Positions 7,962-17,278 of a stretch of 64,000 nt of DNA are shown piece by piece; position 1 is the first letter of the stretch, and each line of letters opens with the position of its first letter. The stretch comes from an uncultured Bacteroidota bacterium (GTDB lineage: Bacteria > Bacteroidota > Bacteroidia > Chitinophagales > Chitinophagaceae). The stretch covers positions 1 to 64,000 of the forward strand of contig CAIVKC010000036.1 of the NCBI GenBank assembly GCA_903906365.1, given 5' to 3'. The notes under the pieces were generated by a model that saw only the letters and a list, made by a program, of their open reading frames with translations, searched no databases and was not told the origin of the DNA. A program made the position numbers and the translations under genes.

Positions 7962-8840
7962 TCAATTCACCAGCTCCTGCTCCGCATATTGCTGCAGGTC
8001 TTCATCAGGGACATCATTGAACAATTCCTTGGATTCGGTTTCACTGATATCGGCGGAAGCGACACTTAGGTTACCCTCTGCAGATATCGCCGGCGTACTC
8101 TGGTTCTCCAGGTAGTTGATGATTTCCTGATCACTCACCTTGGACAGGTTTTCTATGGGATCGTTTGATGAAGTTGCGTATTTTTTATGTAAAAACAGCA
8201 GACTGCTCAGGCCAATCAGGCCAATGACAGAGGCCGCCGCCGCATAGCGGAACCAGTTCCTGCTTTTTTGCATGGTCACCACCCGCCCGGCAGGGGACTG
8301 GATTTGTATCCGGGAAACTACGCTGGAGGCAAAACCTTCAAAATAACCCGGCGGCACCTGGTAGGAAGGCAGGTCCCGCAGGCCGGGTGCCAGCACCACG
8401 GCTTCCAGGTCTTCTTCGGCCGGGATGCCGGCGGCAAGCTGCTCGGGAAGCGTATCAAAATAACCGGCAGGCACCTGGTAAGGCATGTTTTTCCCGATAC
8501 TGCTGAGTACCGGATAAACCGGATCCTCCTGCGCGCTCACCTGGGAAACGGATTGTTCGGCCCGGATCCGGGACAGGAGCGTATCAGCCAATCCCTCAAA
8601 ATAGCCGGCCGGTACTTCAAAAGGGCCGGGCTGCACAGGGGGGTAATCCATCAGGGGATCCTCTGTTCCGGGCTGCGGGAAACCTTGTGCAAGTAATTCA
8701 TTGTGAATGCGTTTGAGAACTGATCCTGGAAAATCTTCAAAGTAGCCCGGCGGCACCCGGTATGCGGGCCCGGGGCAGTCAGCCGCCAGGGAGGGGCTGA
8801 TTTCCCGAAGTTCCATTAATATGTCTGCACGCTTTTCCAC
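7962..8840 (-). CDS. Membrane protein with four VPxGYF repeats, putative anti-sigma partner
   Basis: 292 aa. Four copies of a short motif, VP(P/A)GYF followed by a helix such as EGLADTLLSRI, start at about residues 29, 76, 123 and 162. One transmembrane helix follows at about 199-217, then an acidic domain of about 75 residues ending EDLQQYAEQELVN. It lies 31 bp downstream of an ECF sigma gene, which suggests that it acts as the anti-sigma factor or membrane sensor. No ZAS (HxxxCxxC) motif of classical anti-sigma factors is present, so the role is inferred from position. Confidence 0.55.
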   Translation of the reverse strand: MEKRADILMELREISPSLAADCPGPAYRVPPGYFEDFPGSVLKRIHNELLAQGFPQPGTEDPLMDYPPVQPGPFEVPAGYFEGLADTLLSRIRAEQSVSQVSAQEDPVYPVLSSIGKNMPYQVPAGYFDTLPEQLAAGIPAEEDLEAVVLAPGLRDLPSYQVPPGYFEGFASSVVSRIQIQSPAGRVVTMQKSRNWFRYAAAASVIGLIGLSSLLFLHKKYATSSNDPIENLSKVSDQEIINYLENQSTPAISAEGNLSVASADISETESKELFNDVPDEDLQQYAEQELVN

Positions 8841-8871
8841 ACTTTGTAAGACCGGTTTGGTTAATGAAAGT

Positions 8872-9423
8872 TTAATGATTGATGATATAGTCCTCTATTT
8901 TCTTGGCAGCATGGTGGTAGGAAGCCTTCAGCGCGCCTTCAGAAGTATCAAGCACCCGGCTCATTTCTTCGTAGGGCATTTCATCATAATACCGAAGGGT
9001 AAATACAATTCGTTGTTTTTCAGGTAATTGCTGGATTGCCAATTGGAGTTTCCACTCCAGCTTGTTGGCATCGAAATTGGTGTCGGCCTTGATTTTATTG
9101 CTCAGGCCGCTTTCCACATCGCTCAGGGAAACCGATGATTTCTTTTTCTGCTGTTCCAGGAAGGTAAGGCATTCGTTGGTGGCCACCCGGTAAAGCCAGG
9201 TATAGAGCTGGGAATCTTCCCGAAAATTTTCCAGGGCATTCCAGACCCTGATGAATACATTCTGCAGCACATCGTTGGCATCATCATGATCGACGACCAT
9301 CCGGCGTACATGCCAATAGAGCTTTTCCTGGTATTTACGGATGATGGCGGTAAAGGCCTTTTCCCGGGTGGCGGGCGCACGGAATTCAATGAGCAGTTCT
9401 GTATCAGTGATGGTAACTGCCAT
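8872..9423 (-). CDS. ECF sigma-70 factor
   Basis: Extracytoplasmic-function sigma factor of 183 aa. Region 2 includes the DANDVLQNVFIRVW block (residues about 48-61) and TWLYRVATNECL; region 4 includes LPEKQRIVFTLRYYDEMPYEEMSRVLDTSEGALKASY in pieces typical of sigma-70 region 4 at about residues 134-170. It is the first gene of a three-gene leftward operon closed by the terminator at 7373. It probably directs a cell-envelope response and its own operon. Which of the many Bacteroidetes ECF groups it belongs to is not clear from sequence alone. Confidence 0.9.
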   Translation of the reverse strand: MAVTITDTELLIEFRAPATREKAFTAIIRKYQEKLYWHVRRMVVDHDDANDVLQNVFIRVWNALENFREDSQLYTWLYRVATNECLTFLEQQKKKSSVSLSDVESGLSNKIKADTNFDANKLEWKLQLAIQQLPEKQRIVFTLRYYDEMPYEEMSRVLDTSEGALKASYHHAAKKIEDYIINH

Positions 9424-9522
9424 AGGTTAGCATTTTTTGGAATTCTATATCTGATTGAAATTCAGGGTAAAGGTTTAAAACCTGCATGCAAAGCCGGCCC
9501 TTTTCCACCTTCGGGGTAGCCG

Positions 9523-10479
9523 CTATTTCTTTCTGGCTATGGCCCGCAGGGCAGCTTCCACGATATGGGGGGCTGTCAGCCCGTATTTTTCAAGCAGCTG
9601 GTTGGGCGTACCGCTTTCCCCAAAAGTGTCGTTGGTTCCTACATATTCTATGGGAATGGGATGGTACCTGCCGGCTGCCTGGGCGATGCTGTCACCGAGT
9701 CCGCCAATGATATTATGTTCTTCAGCCGTCACCGCGCAGCCTGTTTTGCCGATGGAGGCCAGTACGGCTTCGGTATCCAGGGGCTTGATGGTATGTATAT
9801 TGATAACTTCAACGGAAATGCCTTTTTCCTCCAGGATCCTTCCAGCTTCAATGGCCTTCCAGACCAGGTGGCCGCAGGCAAAAATGGACACATCGCTTCC
9901 CTCTGAGAAATACTGCGCTTTTCCAATGGTGAAAGGCAGGGTATCGGTGAAGATGGGCCATACCGGGCGGCCGAAACGCAGGTATACCGGCCCGCTGTAA
10001 TCTGCGATGGCCTTGGTGGCTGCTTTGGTCTGGGCGTAATCGCAGGGTACGATGACGGTCATGCCGGGCAGCATTTTCATCATGCCTATGTCTTCCAGTA
10101 TCTGGTGGGTAGCCCCGTCCTCGCCCAGGGTCAGGCCTGCATGGGAGGCGCAGATCTTCACGTTCTTACCCGAATAGGCCACCGACTGTCGGATCTGGTC
10201 ATAGACCCGTCCGGTGGAAAAATTGGCGAAAGTGGTGGTATAGGGTATTTTCCCGCCCACCGTCATACCGGCGGCCAGGCTGATCATATTGGCCTCGGCG
10301 ATGCCGCACTGCACGTAGCGCTCGGGGAATTCCTTGATAAAAGGATGCAGCTTCAGGGAGCCTGCCAGGTCTGCTGTCAGGGCAATGATATCCTTGTTGG
10401 TCCTGGCTGCTTCCAGGATACCATCCCCAAATCCGCTCCTTGTATCTTTTTGACCGCTGACCTGAATATCTTTTAGCAT
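9523..10479 (-). CDS. Transketolase, C-terminal subunit (split form)
   Basis: 318 aa covering the pyrimidine-binding and C-terminal domains of transketolase. The conserved Glu that activates thiamine diphosphate is in QCGIAEANMIS (residues about 77-87). The HAGLTLGEDGATHQ motif (about 113-126) and the VYLRFGRP block follow. In two-gene transketolases the N-terminal, TPP-diphosphate-binding half is normally adjacent, but the upstream neighbour here is galE. The protein could pair with a distant subunit or serve another two-part TPP enzyme. It transfers two-carbon ketol groups in the pentose phosphate pathway if it is true transketolase. Confidence 0.82.
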   Translation of the reverse strand: MLKDIQVSGQKDTRSGFGDGILEAARTNKDIIALTADLAGSLKLHPFIKEFPERYVQCGIAEANMISLAAGMTVGGKIPYTTTFANFSTGRVYDQIRQSVAYSGKNVKICASHAGLTLGEDGATHQILEDIGMMKMLPGMTVIVPCDYAQTKAATKAIADYSGPVYLRFGRPVWPIFTDTLPFTIGKAQYFSEGSDVSIFACGHLVWKAIEAGRILEEKGISVEVINIHTIKPLDTEAVLASIGKTGCAVTAEEHNIIGGLGDSIAQAAGRYHPIPIEYVGTNDTFGESGTPNQLLEKYGLTAPHIVEAALRAIARKK

Positions 10480-10611
10480 ATTGCCGGGTTAAATGTATGG
10501 ATAATGAATACGGCCCGCTGCCGAACCGAAGGCGGCGGAGCTGCAAAGTAAAGAAGAAGTTTCGATTTTTGGAGTCCGGATTTTCCCGGCCATCCCAACG
10601 GAGTTCAGGGC

Positions 10612-11667
10612 TTAATTGAGCTCAGAAAATTTTTCATTGTAGAACTTCTGGTCGATTTTCAGCTTCTGTTCCCATTTCCAGGCCGTTGACAGCATGTCCT
10701 CCAGGGAAAAGGCCGGCAGCCAGCCCAGTTGTTTTTTGGCCAGGTCATTGTTGGCGTAAATGGCCACCACATCCCCCGGCCGGCGCGGCCCTATGACGTA
10801 GTTGAGTTTGACCCCGCTGACTTTTTCAAAGGTCTGGATGGCTTCCAGCACGGTTACCCCGTTGCCGGTACCCAGGTTGAAAACCTCGCATTGCAGGTTG
10901 TTCTTTTTGGCCCGCAGGTATTCCAGGGCCAGGGTATGGGCATGGGCAATGTCACAGACATGGATGAAATCACGCAGGCAGGAGCCGTCCCGGGTTGGGT
11001 AGTCATTGCCGAAAACCTGCATCTGGGGCAGTTTGCCGATGGCCGTCTGGGTGATGGCCGGTATGAGGTTGGCGGGCCTTCCGATGGGAAGTTCCCCGAT
11101 CAGTATGCTCGGATGGGCGCCGACCGGGTTAAAATACCGCAGCAGAATGCACTGGGCCGATGAGGCTTTGGCAAATTCGTTGATGATTTGTTCCCCCATT
11201 TGTTTGGTATAGCCATAGGGGGATTCGGCCGGCTTGGGCGGAGTCTTCTCCGTCACCGGAATTTCATTGGGGTTGCCATAGACGGTGCAGGAGGAGGAGA
11301 ATACGAAATGGGGGACGGAGAATTCCTGCACGCACTTCAGCAGGTTGATCAGGGATACCAGGTTGTTTTCAAAATAGAGCAGCGGCTGCTCCACGGATTC
11401 CCCCACCGCCTTAAAGGCCGCAAAATGGATGATGCCCTCTATGTCCTCGTTTTCCTGGAATATGGCAAACGTATCATCGAAATTGCAGATATCAACTTTA
11501 TAATTCTTGATCTTTTTGCCTGTAATCTTTTCCACACCCTCCAGTATCCGGGGATTGGAGCGGGAATTGTTATCCACGCAGATGACCTCATAGCCGTTTT
11601 CAATCAGGTCTACAATGGTATGGGAACCGATAAAACCGCATCCGCCGGTGACAAGGATTTTTTTCAT
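10612..11667 (-). CDS. galE: UDP-glucose 4-epimerase
   Basis: Extended short-chain dehydrogenase of 351 aa that interconverts UDP-glucose and UDP-galactose with bound NAD. The Rossmann motif is GGCGFIGSH at residues 7-15. The catalytic Tyr-Lys pair is SPYGYTKQMGE, with the preceding FSSSCTVYG Ser/Thr motif. The length is slightly above the E. coli enzyme (338 aa). It starts 15 bp after the rfbA stop, so the two nucleotide-sugar genes form an operon. They probably supply precursors for surface polysaccharide. Confidence 0.95.
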   Translation of the reverse strand: MKKILVTGGCGFIGSHTIVDLIENGYEVICVDNNSRSNPRILEGVEKITGKKIKNYKVDICNFDDTFAIFQENEDIEGIIHFAAFKAVGESVEQPLLYFENNLVSLINLLKCVQEFSVPHFVFSSSCTVYGNPNEIPVTEKTPPKPAESPYGYTKQMGEQIINEFAKASSAQCILLRYFNPVGAHPSILIGELPIGRPANLIPAITQTAIGKLPQMQVFGNDYPTRDGSCLRDFIHVCDIAHAHTLALEYLRAKKNNLQCEVFNLGTGNGVTVLEAIQTFEKVSGVKLNYVIGPRRPGDVVAIYANNDLAKKQLGWLPAFSLEDMLSTAWKWEQKLKIDQKFYNEKFSELN

Positions 11668-11682
11668 AATGATGGTGAGAAA

Positions 11683-12546
11683 TTATTGATTGATAATAGA
11701 AAGTAAATATTCTCCATAACCGCTTTTGAGCAGGGGTTTGGCCATAACTTCCACCTGCTCCCTGCTGATGAATCCCTTGCGGTAGGCGATTTCCTCAATA
11801 CAGGCAATTTTGATGCCCTGGCGCTGTTCAATGACCTGCACAAACAGGGAAGCCTGCATCAGGGAATCGAAGGTGCCGGTATCCAGCCAGGCTGTGCCGC
11901 GGTCCATGATGGATACTTTTAAAGTACCCCTGCGCAGGTATTCCTTGTTGACATCGGTGATTTCATATTCACCGCGGGGGGAGGGCTGGAGGTTTTTGGC
12001 AATCTCCACCACCTGGTTATCATAAAAATAAAGTCCGGGCACCGCATAATTGCTCTTGGGATGGAGCGGCTTTTCCTCAATGGAGACCGCTTTCATATCC
12101 TTATTAAACTCCACCACCCCGTAGCGCTCGGGATCGCTGACGTGATATGCATATACGATGCCGCCCTGAGGATTGGCATTTTTGGAAAGCTGGTCACCCA
12201 GACCGGATCCGTAAAAGATATTGTCTCCCAAAACCAGCGCCACACTGTCGCTGCCAATAAAATCCCGCCCAATCACAAAGGCCTGTGCCAGGCCGTTGGG
12301 CGTAGGCTGCTCGGCATAGGTGAAGGACAGCCCAAGCTGGGAACCATCCCCGAACAGTTTCCTAAACAGGGGCAGGTCATGAGGCGTGCTGATGACGAGG
12401 ATCTCCTGGATTCCGGCCAGCATGAGGGTCGACAGCGGATAATAGATCATGGGCTTATCATACACCGGCATGATCTGTTTGGAAATGGCATAGGTAATCG
12501 GATGTAACCTGGTACCGGATCCGCCGGCTAATATAATTCCCTTCAT
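11683..12546 (-). CDS. rfbA: Glucose-1-phosphate thymidylyltransferase
   Basis: Makes dTDP-glucose from dTTP and glucose-1-phosphate, the first step of dTDP-rhamnose and related sugars. The nucleotide-binding motif GGSGTRLHP (residues 8-16) and [16 protein letters not shown] are canonical, and the length (287 aa) is exactly typical. LGDNIFYG and the [12 protein letters not shown] block complete the family signature. No rfbB, rfbC or rfbD genes are in the window, so the rest of the pathway must lie elsewhere. It is co-transcribed with galE. Confidence 0.96.
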   Translation of the reverse strand: MKGIILAGGSGTRLHPITYAISKQIMPVYDKPMIYYPLSTLMLAGIQEILVISTPHDLPLFRKLFGDGSQLGLSFTYAEQPTPNGLAQAFVIGRDFIGSDSVALVLGDNIFYGSGLGDQLSKNANPQGGIVYAYHVSDPERYGVVEFNKDMKAVSIEEKPLHPKSNYAVPGLYFYDNQVVEIAKNLQPSPRGEYEITDVNKEYLRRGTLKVSIMDRGTAWLDTGTFDSLMQASLFVQVIEQRQGIKIACIEEIAYRKGFISREQVEVMAKPLLKSGYGEYLLSIINQ

Positions 12547-12644
12547 GAGTTGGTCTTTTTAATCGGTTGCCAAAGTAGTAAAGATTATGCAATAATAAAA
12601 CTGCCTCTTCCCGAAATGATGCTTTCTTGTTTTGGGAACGGGCA

Positions 12645-13661
12645 TTATTTGACCAAATGAACGATAAAGTAGACGATGGCTGCAAAAACAGCGCTGACCG
12701 GGATGGTCAGTATCCAGGCCCACAGGAGGTTGATGGTGACCCCCCAGCGGACGGCCGACAGCCTTTTGGTGGCACCCACCCCGATGATGGCTCCCGCAAT
12801 GGTATGGGTGGTACTCACCGGGATGCCCAGTCTTTCGGTGAGAAACAAAGTGATGGCTCCGGCCGTTTCGGCGCTCACGCCTTCCAGCGGGCTCACCTTG
12901 GTAATGCGGGTTCCCATGGTCTTGACAATTTTCCAGCCCCCGCTTAAGGTACCCAGTCCGATGGCCGTAAAGCAGGCAATGGGCACCCAGTTGGGCACAT
13001 GTTTGATATTGTCCAGGTTGCCATTGGCAACCATCGCCGCGGCGATGATGCCCAGCACCTTTTGGGCGTCGTTTCCGCCGTGGCCCAGGCTGAACAGGGC
13101 AGAACTGATCAGCTGCAACCTGCGAAACCAGTTATCGGCCCGGTAGGGATTGGCCCGGCGGCAAATATTGATAATAATGACGGTAATAATATAGCCAAAG
13201 ATCATTCCTATAAATGGGGCCAGGAAAATGAACAGGAAAGTGGGAACCACCTTGGCGTAATTGATGACGCTCAGCCCGTCCCGGGTTAAAGCACCGGCAT
13301 GGGCCAGGGCCGCACCCATGAACCCGCCCAGCAGGGTATGGGAAGAGCTGGATGGAATCCCGAACCACCAGGTCAGCAGGTTCCAGGCGATGGAGGCGAT
13401 CAGGCCGCAGAAGATCACCTCCAGGGTAATGAAGTGTTCGTTCACCGATTTGGCGATGGTATTGCCAATTTTGAATTCCCCGATGAGGTATTTGGAAATG
13501 AAAAATGCCGCGAAATTGAAAATGGCGGCCCACAGGACCGCCTGGAAGGGGGTAAGCACCTTGGTGGAAACAATGGTCGCTATGGAATTGGCTGCATCGT
13601 GAAACCCATTGATATAATCAAACACCAGGGCCAGTATGATAATAATAACCAGGAAAGTCAT
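12645..13661 (-). CDS. PiT-family inorganic phosphate transporter
   Basis: Low-affinity, proton- or cation-coupled phosphate permease in the inner membrane, 338 aa. The twin PiT signatures are visible: FDYINGFHDAANSIAT near the N-terminus and GVSAETAGAITLF...GIPVSTTHTIAGAIIG in the second half, with about ten hydrophobic segments. The central GGNDAQKVLGII motif is also conserved. It lies 80 bp after the DUF47 gene on the same strand, the usual pit pairing. It opens the phosphorus island from the left and would supply phosphate when it is plentiful. Confidence 0.93.
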   Translation of the reverse strand: MTFLVIIIILALVFDYINGFHDAANSIATIVSTKVLTPFQAVLWAAIFNFAAFFISKYLIGEFKIGNTIAKSVNEHFITLEVIFCGLIASIAWNLLTWWFGIPSSSSHTLLGGFMGAALAHAGALTRDGLSVINYAKVVPTFLFIFLAPFIGMIFGYIITVIIINICRRANPYRADNWFRRLQLISSALFSLGHGGNDAQKVLGIIAAAMVANGNLDNIKHVPNWVPIACFTAIGLGTLSGGWKIVKTMGTRITKVSPLEGVSAETAGAITLFLTERLGIPVSTTHTIAGAIIGVGATKRLSAVRWGVTINLLWAWILTIPVSAVFAAIVYFIVHLVK

Positions 13662-13741
13662 AAGTCGTTGGTTTGGTAATGGCTGTTGCTGGCAGCGGAA
13701 GGGGCAATCTTTCCCCTCCCGCCGGCAGTCGCACCGGCAGT

Positions 13742-14389
13742 TCAGGCGTATTTAATGATGATCGATTCAATCACATTGGCTGCATCCTCACATTTATCGG
13801 TGACAATTTCCATGACCTGGTAAATCTCCCTTTTTTTGATCACTTCCTTGGCGTCCGGTTCGGATTCAAAGAGCCGTTCAATGCTCATGTCAAAGATATC
13901 ATCCGCCTGATTTTCAATACTGTTCACCTTTACCAGCGCATCGGTGATCTTGCGCATGTCCCGCATATTCCTCAGTTCCTTCACCGCATTTTTGATCTGT
14001 TCGGACCCCTGTTCGATCAGGTCGGCCATTTTCTGTATCCCCGTGTCATTGGGATTGACTTTATAAAAATTGATTTTTTTGGCCGAGGAGTAGATATAAT
14101 CACAGATATCATCGAGGGCCGTAGCCAGGTAATGGATGTCTTCCCGATCAAAGGGGGTTATGAAATTTCGGCCCAGTTCCGTAAAGATCTTATGGGTCAG
14201 GTCATCATTGACATGCTCCTGGTCCTCCAGTTTGGAGATGATGGAGGCCCGCTGGTCATAATCGGTCTCCGCCACCACTTCCTTCATCAGCCGGCCCATG
14301 ATGGCCACCCCCTCGGCTACCTCCTCAAACAGGGAATAAAAAACCCGGTCCTTGGGCATAAATATTTTCATAATGGAATTCAGCGCCAT
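13742..14389 (-). CDS. DUF47 PhoU-like partner of the PiT transporter
   Basis: 215 aa, all-helical protein of the DUF47 (COG1392) family, distantly related to PhoU. Helical E/D-rich motifs such as ALDDICDYIYSSAKK and SIENQADDIFD match the metal-binding helices of that family. Proteins of this type are usually encoded next to PiT transporters and affect their activity. No signal peptide is present, so it is probably cytoplasmic and membrane-peripheral. It is transcribed divergently from the porin-pst operon, with a 399-bp AT-rich gap between. Confidence 0.88.
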   Translation of the reverse strand: MALNSIMKIFMPKDRVFYSLFEEVAEGVAIMGRLMKEVVAETDYDQRASIISKLEDQEHVNDDLTHKIFTELGRNFITPFDREDIHYLATALDDICDYIYSSAKKINFYKVNPNDTGIQKMADLIEQGSEQIKNAVKELRNMRDMRKITDALVKVNSIENQADDIFDMSIERLFESEPDAKEVIKKREIYQVMEIVTDKCEDAANVIESIIIKYA

Positions 14390-14788
14390 GTCGTATAATT
14401 TGGGTAAAAATAGAATTATTTGGCCTTTATAATCAAAAAGCCAAATGATAAAGAAATAGTAAACCCAAAAATTTCGGAAATCAGCGCAATATTCTTATAG
14501 GTATTCCTCATTTTACCAATAGATGAATTCTTTATCTGATTTAATTCATTGTAAGTCAATTATTCAGAATAATTATCTCCACCGGATCCCCTGAGAAAGC
14601 ATATGAGAAATATGATTTATTTCAATAATGGGTTAAAGGGGTCAGTAAATAAAGTTTTATTATATTAGGTATTCAATTAATTGATAATCAATTTAATATC
14701 AAAGTTGTTAACATTAAATTAATATTCCCTTAACATTGGAATCACACCACAGTTAAACTTTTGCATCTCATTAAATGCACGATTACTT
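14390..14788. other. AT-rich divergent intergenic region
   Basis: The 399 bp between the DUF47 gene and the porin gene are clearly richer in A+T than the flanking genes. The right end carries the Pho box array (14708-14748) and a -7-like octamer. I see no ORF, repeat or hairpin in the remaining left part, which should contain the pit promoter. Confidence 0.5.
14708..14763 (+). promoter_or_regulatory. Putative Pho box promoter of the porin-pst operon
   Basis: Four 8-base words start exactly 11 bp apart: TTAACATT at 14708, TTAATATT at 14719, TTAACATT at 14730 and ATCACACC at 14741. A 7-bp gap then leads to AACTTTTG (14756-14763), one mismatch from the Bacteroidetes -7 octamer TAnnTTTG. PhoB-type regulators bind 11-bp direct repeats, and TTAACA is the half-site word of B. 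subtilis PhoP. The same layout with the same 7-bp gap occurs before the SusC gene. Confidence 0.7.
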
Positions 14789-16093
14789 ATGAAGAGTAGT
14801 AAATTAAATTCAATGTTAAAGATTGTTGCTTTATTCTGCTTATTATCCATTAACATTAAGTCACAGGCCCAATATTTGCTGAATTCAGATTCCGCTTACA
14901 AGGCCGGTGCCCCTAACTCGGGAAGAATTTGGGGATATGTTTTTGGCGATTATTATGTTAAAGCTCACAGTGATTCGCTGAACCGTGGCGGAAATAATCA
15001 GTATACCGGTATCCCAAAAGACAGGAACGCCTTTGCCTTCCGCCGGATTTACCTGGGTTACGATTATAATATTTCCAAGAAGTTTTCCGCTGAATTGCTC
15101 CTTGCGGCAGAAGATAATTTTCCCGCTTTTAATCCCCCATCCTCCAGTTCCGCCAGTGGTGATCAGCTCGGAAACTCCAAGGAAACCTTTTTTATTAAAT
15201 TGGCAAACGTACGCTGGAAAAATGTGTGGAAAGGAACCGACCTGGTTGTCGGCGAGCAGGCTACTCCCGCTTTCCCTTTGCTTTCTGAAAAAATATGGAA
15301 TTACAGGTCGATCGAAAGGACCATTGCCGATATCCGGCGTACCCCTTCCTATGATATGGGTGTAGGGTTACAGGGTAAGTTTGATGCCAAGGGAAATTTC
15401 GGCTACGACCTGTTGGCTGCCAATGGCACCGGCGATAAGCCGGCCAGCACCAGTTTCAAGTGGTTTTATGGCGATATCTACGCATATTTTCTCGACAAAA
15501 AATTTGTTGCAGATTTATATGTTGATTATCAGAGACTTAACTGGCAGCCAGGATGGCATCATGACCGTTCCATGGTAAAAGGCTATGTTGCCTATAATAC
15601 CCCCGCTTTGACCATCGGGGTAGAAGGATTTATTAACAACTTGAGAGCTGACACCAAAGCGACCCTCATAACAGGAGGGGCTGATACCATCAATACCAAG
15701 GCAGCAGGAATTTCCCTGTATGTCCATGGTGATATCATCAAGAACAAGCTTCGCTTCTTTGCCCGTTACGATGGTTATAACCCCAATAAAAAAATTGACA
15801 ATACCCTCTATTCTAATTATGCAGGCGTATCCTCTCCGGGCGGGTATAATTCACCAGGATACCATATGACCTACAGTTCGAGCACCGGATCTCCTACATC
15901 TGCCACCAGCAACGGAGATGTAACAGCCAAGGAAAGTTTTGTAACAGCAGGCCTGGACTTTACCCCGTATAAGGGCGTTCATTTCATGCCAAATATCTGG
16001 TACAATCATTATTCCTCACAGCTCTCCGGCGTTTCAAACGGGGATTATGATCTGGTCTACCGAATGACTTTCTATTTCGTTTTTGGTAAATAA
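14789..16093 (+). CDS. Phosphate-selective porin (OprO/OprP family)
   Basis: Outer-membrane beta-barrel of 434 aa with a signal peptide ending near residue 28 (IKSQAQ). The chain is rich in alternating aromatic/polar strands, and the last residues (RMTFYFVFGK) resemble a terminal strand. The FRRIYLGYDYNISKKFSAELLL stretch is typical of the OprO/P family. It should let phosphate cross the outer membrane, feeding PstS. A Pho box array lies 41 bp upstream, and pstS follows after 58 bp without a terminator, so porin and pst genes likely share a transcript. Confidence 0.85.
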   Translation: MKSSKLNSMLKIVALFCLLSINIKSQAQYLLNSDSAYKAGAPNSGRIWGYVFGDYYVKAHSDSLNRGGNNQYTGIPKDRNAFAFRRIYLGYDYNISKKFSAELLLAAEDNFPAFNPPSSSSASGDQLGNSKETFFIKLANVRWKNVWKGTDLVVGEQATPAFPLLSEKIWNYRSIERTIADIRRTPSYDMGVGLQGKFDAKGNFGYDLLAANGTGDKPASTSFKWFYGDIYAYFLDKKFVADLYVDYQRLNWQPGWHHDRSMVKGYVAYNTPALTIGVEGFINNLRADTKATLITGGADTINTKAAGISLYVHGDIIKNKLRFFARYDGYNPNKKIDNTLYSNYAGVSSPGGYNSPGYHMTYSSSTGSPTSATSNGDVTAKESFVTAGLDFTPYKGVHFMPNIWYNHYSSQLSGVSNGDYDLVYRMTFYFVFGK

Positions 16094-16151
16094 GAAACCA
16101 ACTGATACTCCTAACGACCATAATTTATAACTTTTTAATTTTTAAATTTTT

Positions 16152-17261
16152 ATGAAAAAGAAATCGCTAAACTTCCGGGCTTTGTTGTCTGCCGGAGCGC
16201 TTTTCCTGGCCATCGGTTTTTCCGCCTGCAACGGCGGGGGAACTTCCGGTGAATCCAAGTCAGACAGCACCAAGTCGGCCAGCGATGACAACGCACTGAT
16301 CGGAGCCGGCAGCTCCTTTGACAACCCGTTGTTCTCAAAAATGTTTTCCGAGTACAACAAACTCAATGGACTCAAAGTGAATTACCAGTCGGTTGGTTCA
16401 GGCGCAGGGATTTCCCAGCTCACCAACAAGACCGTTGATTTCGGAGCTTCCGATGCCCCCATGAACGGAAAGCAGGATTCGGCCGTATCCGCCCCCGTGC
16501 TGCACATTCCCGTTACCGCCGGAGCCGTGGTACTCAGCTATAACCTCGCTGAGGTAAAGGATACCCTGAAACTCACCCCTTCGGTGCTGGCTGACATTTT
16601 TTTGGGAAAGATCACCAAATGGAATGATGCCAAAATCGCAGCCATCAACAAAGGCGTTAAGCTGCCCGATGTGGCCATCCTCATTGCCCACCGCTCCGAC
16701 GGCAGTGGCACCTCCAACATTTTCACGACCTATTTAAGCAAGGTCAGCGAAGAATGGAGCTCCAAAGTAGGTAAAGGCTCCAGCGTAAACTGGCCAGTAG
16801 GCCTGGGCGGGAAGGGCAACGAAGGAGTTGCCGGACTGATCAAACAAACCCCCGGAGCCATCGGCTACATTGAACTGGCTTATGCCATTCAGAATAACAT
16901 GGCTTATGCCCAGATTCAAAACAAGGCGGGCCGTTTCATTACCCCCAGCATTGCTTCGGTAACAGCTGCAGCCAATATCACCATTCCGGCTGATTCCAAA
17001 GTATCACTGACCAATACGGATGCCGCTGACGGTTATCCCATCTCCGGATTCTCCTGGGTACTGATCTATAAGGAGCAGAAATATGGCGACCGCAACCAGG
17101 ACCGTGCTACCAAGCTGCTCAAATTGCTTTCCTGGGTTATTCATGACGGCCAGCAGTTCAGTGGTGCCCTCAATTATGCACCCCTGTCCCCGGCTGCCGT
17201 AACGACGGGAGACGCTATCCTGAAATCAGCCACCTTTGATGGCAAACCGATATTGCAATAA
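16152..17261 (+). CDS. pstS: Phosphate ABC transporter substrate-binding lipoprotein
   Basis: Periplasmic phosphate receptor, 369 aa. A lipobox (GFSAC, Cys at about residue 26) marks it as a lipoprotein, followed by a Ser/Thr/Asp linker. Phosphate-contact motifs are visible: GAGSSFDNPLF near the mature N-terminus, VGSGAGISQL, DFGASDAPM and RSDGSGTSNIFTTYL. It delivers phosphate to PstCA. It is second in the porin-pstSCAB-phoU operon and 17 bp before pstC. Confidence 0.95.
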   Translation: MKKKSLNFRALLSAGALFLAIGFSACNGGGTSGESKSDSTKSASDDNALIGAGSSFDNPLFSKMFSEYNKLNGLKVNYQSVGSGAGISQLTNKTVDFGASDAPMNGKQDSAVSAPVLHIPVTAGAVVLSYNLAEVKDTLKLTPSVLADIFLGKITKWNDAKIAAINKGVKLPDVAILIAHRSDGSGTSNIFTTYLSKVSEEWSSKVGKGSSVNWPVGLGGKGNEGVAGLIKQTPGAIGYIELAYAIQNNMAYAQIQNKAGRFITPSIASVTAAANITIPADSKVSLTNTDAADGYPISGFSWVLIYKEQKYGDRNQDRATKLLKLLSWVIHDGQQFSGALNYAPLSPAAVTTGDAILKSATFDGKPILQ

Positions 17262-17278
17262 ACAGCAATCAACATACC

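Noticed and set aside
13742-14389. Calling the DUF47 protein PhoU
   Set aside because: It is PhoU-like in fold class only; the true PhoU with paired E/DxxxD motifs is at 19895, and the pairing with PiT is typical of DUF47.
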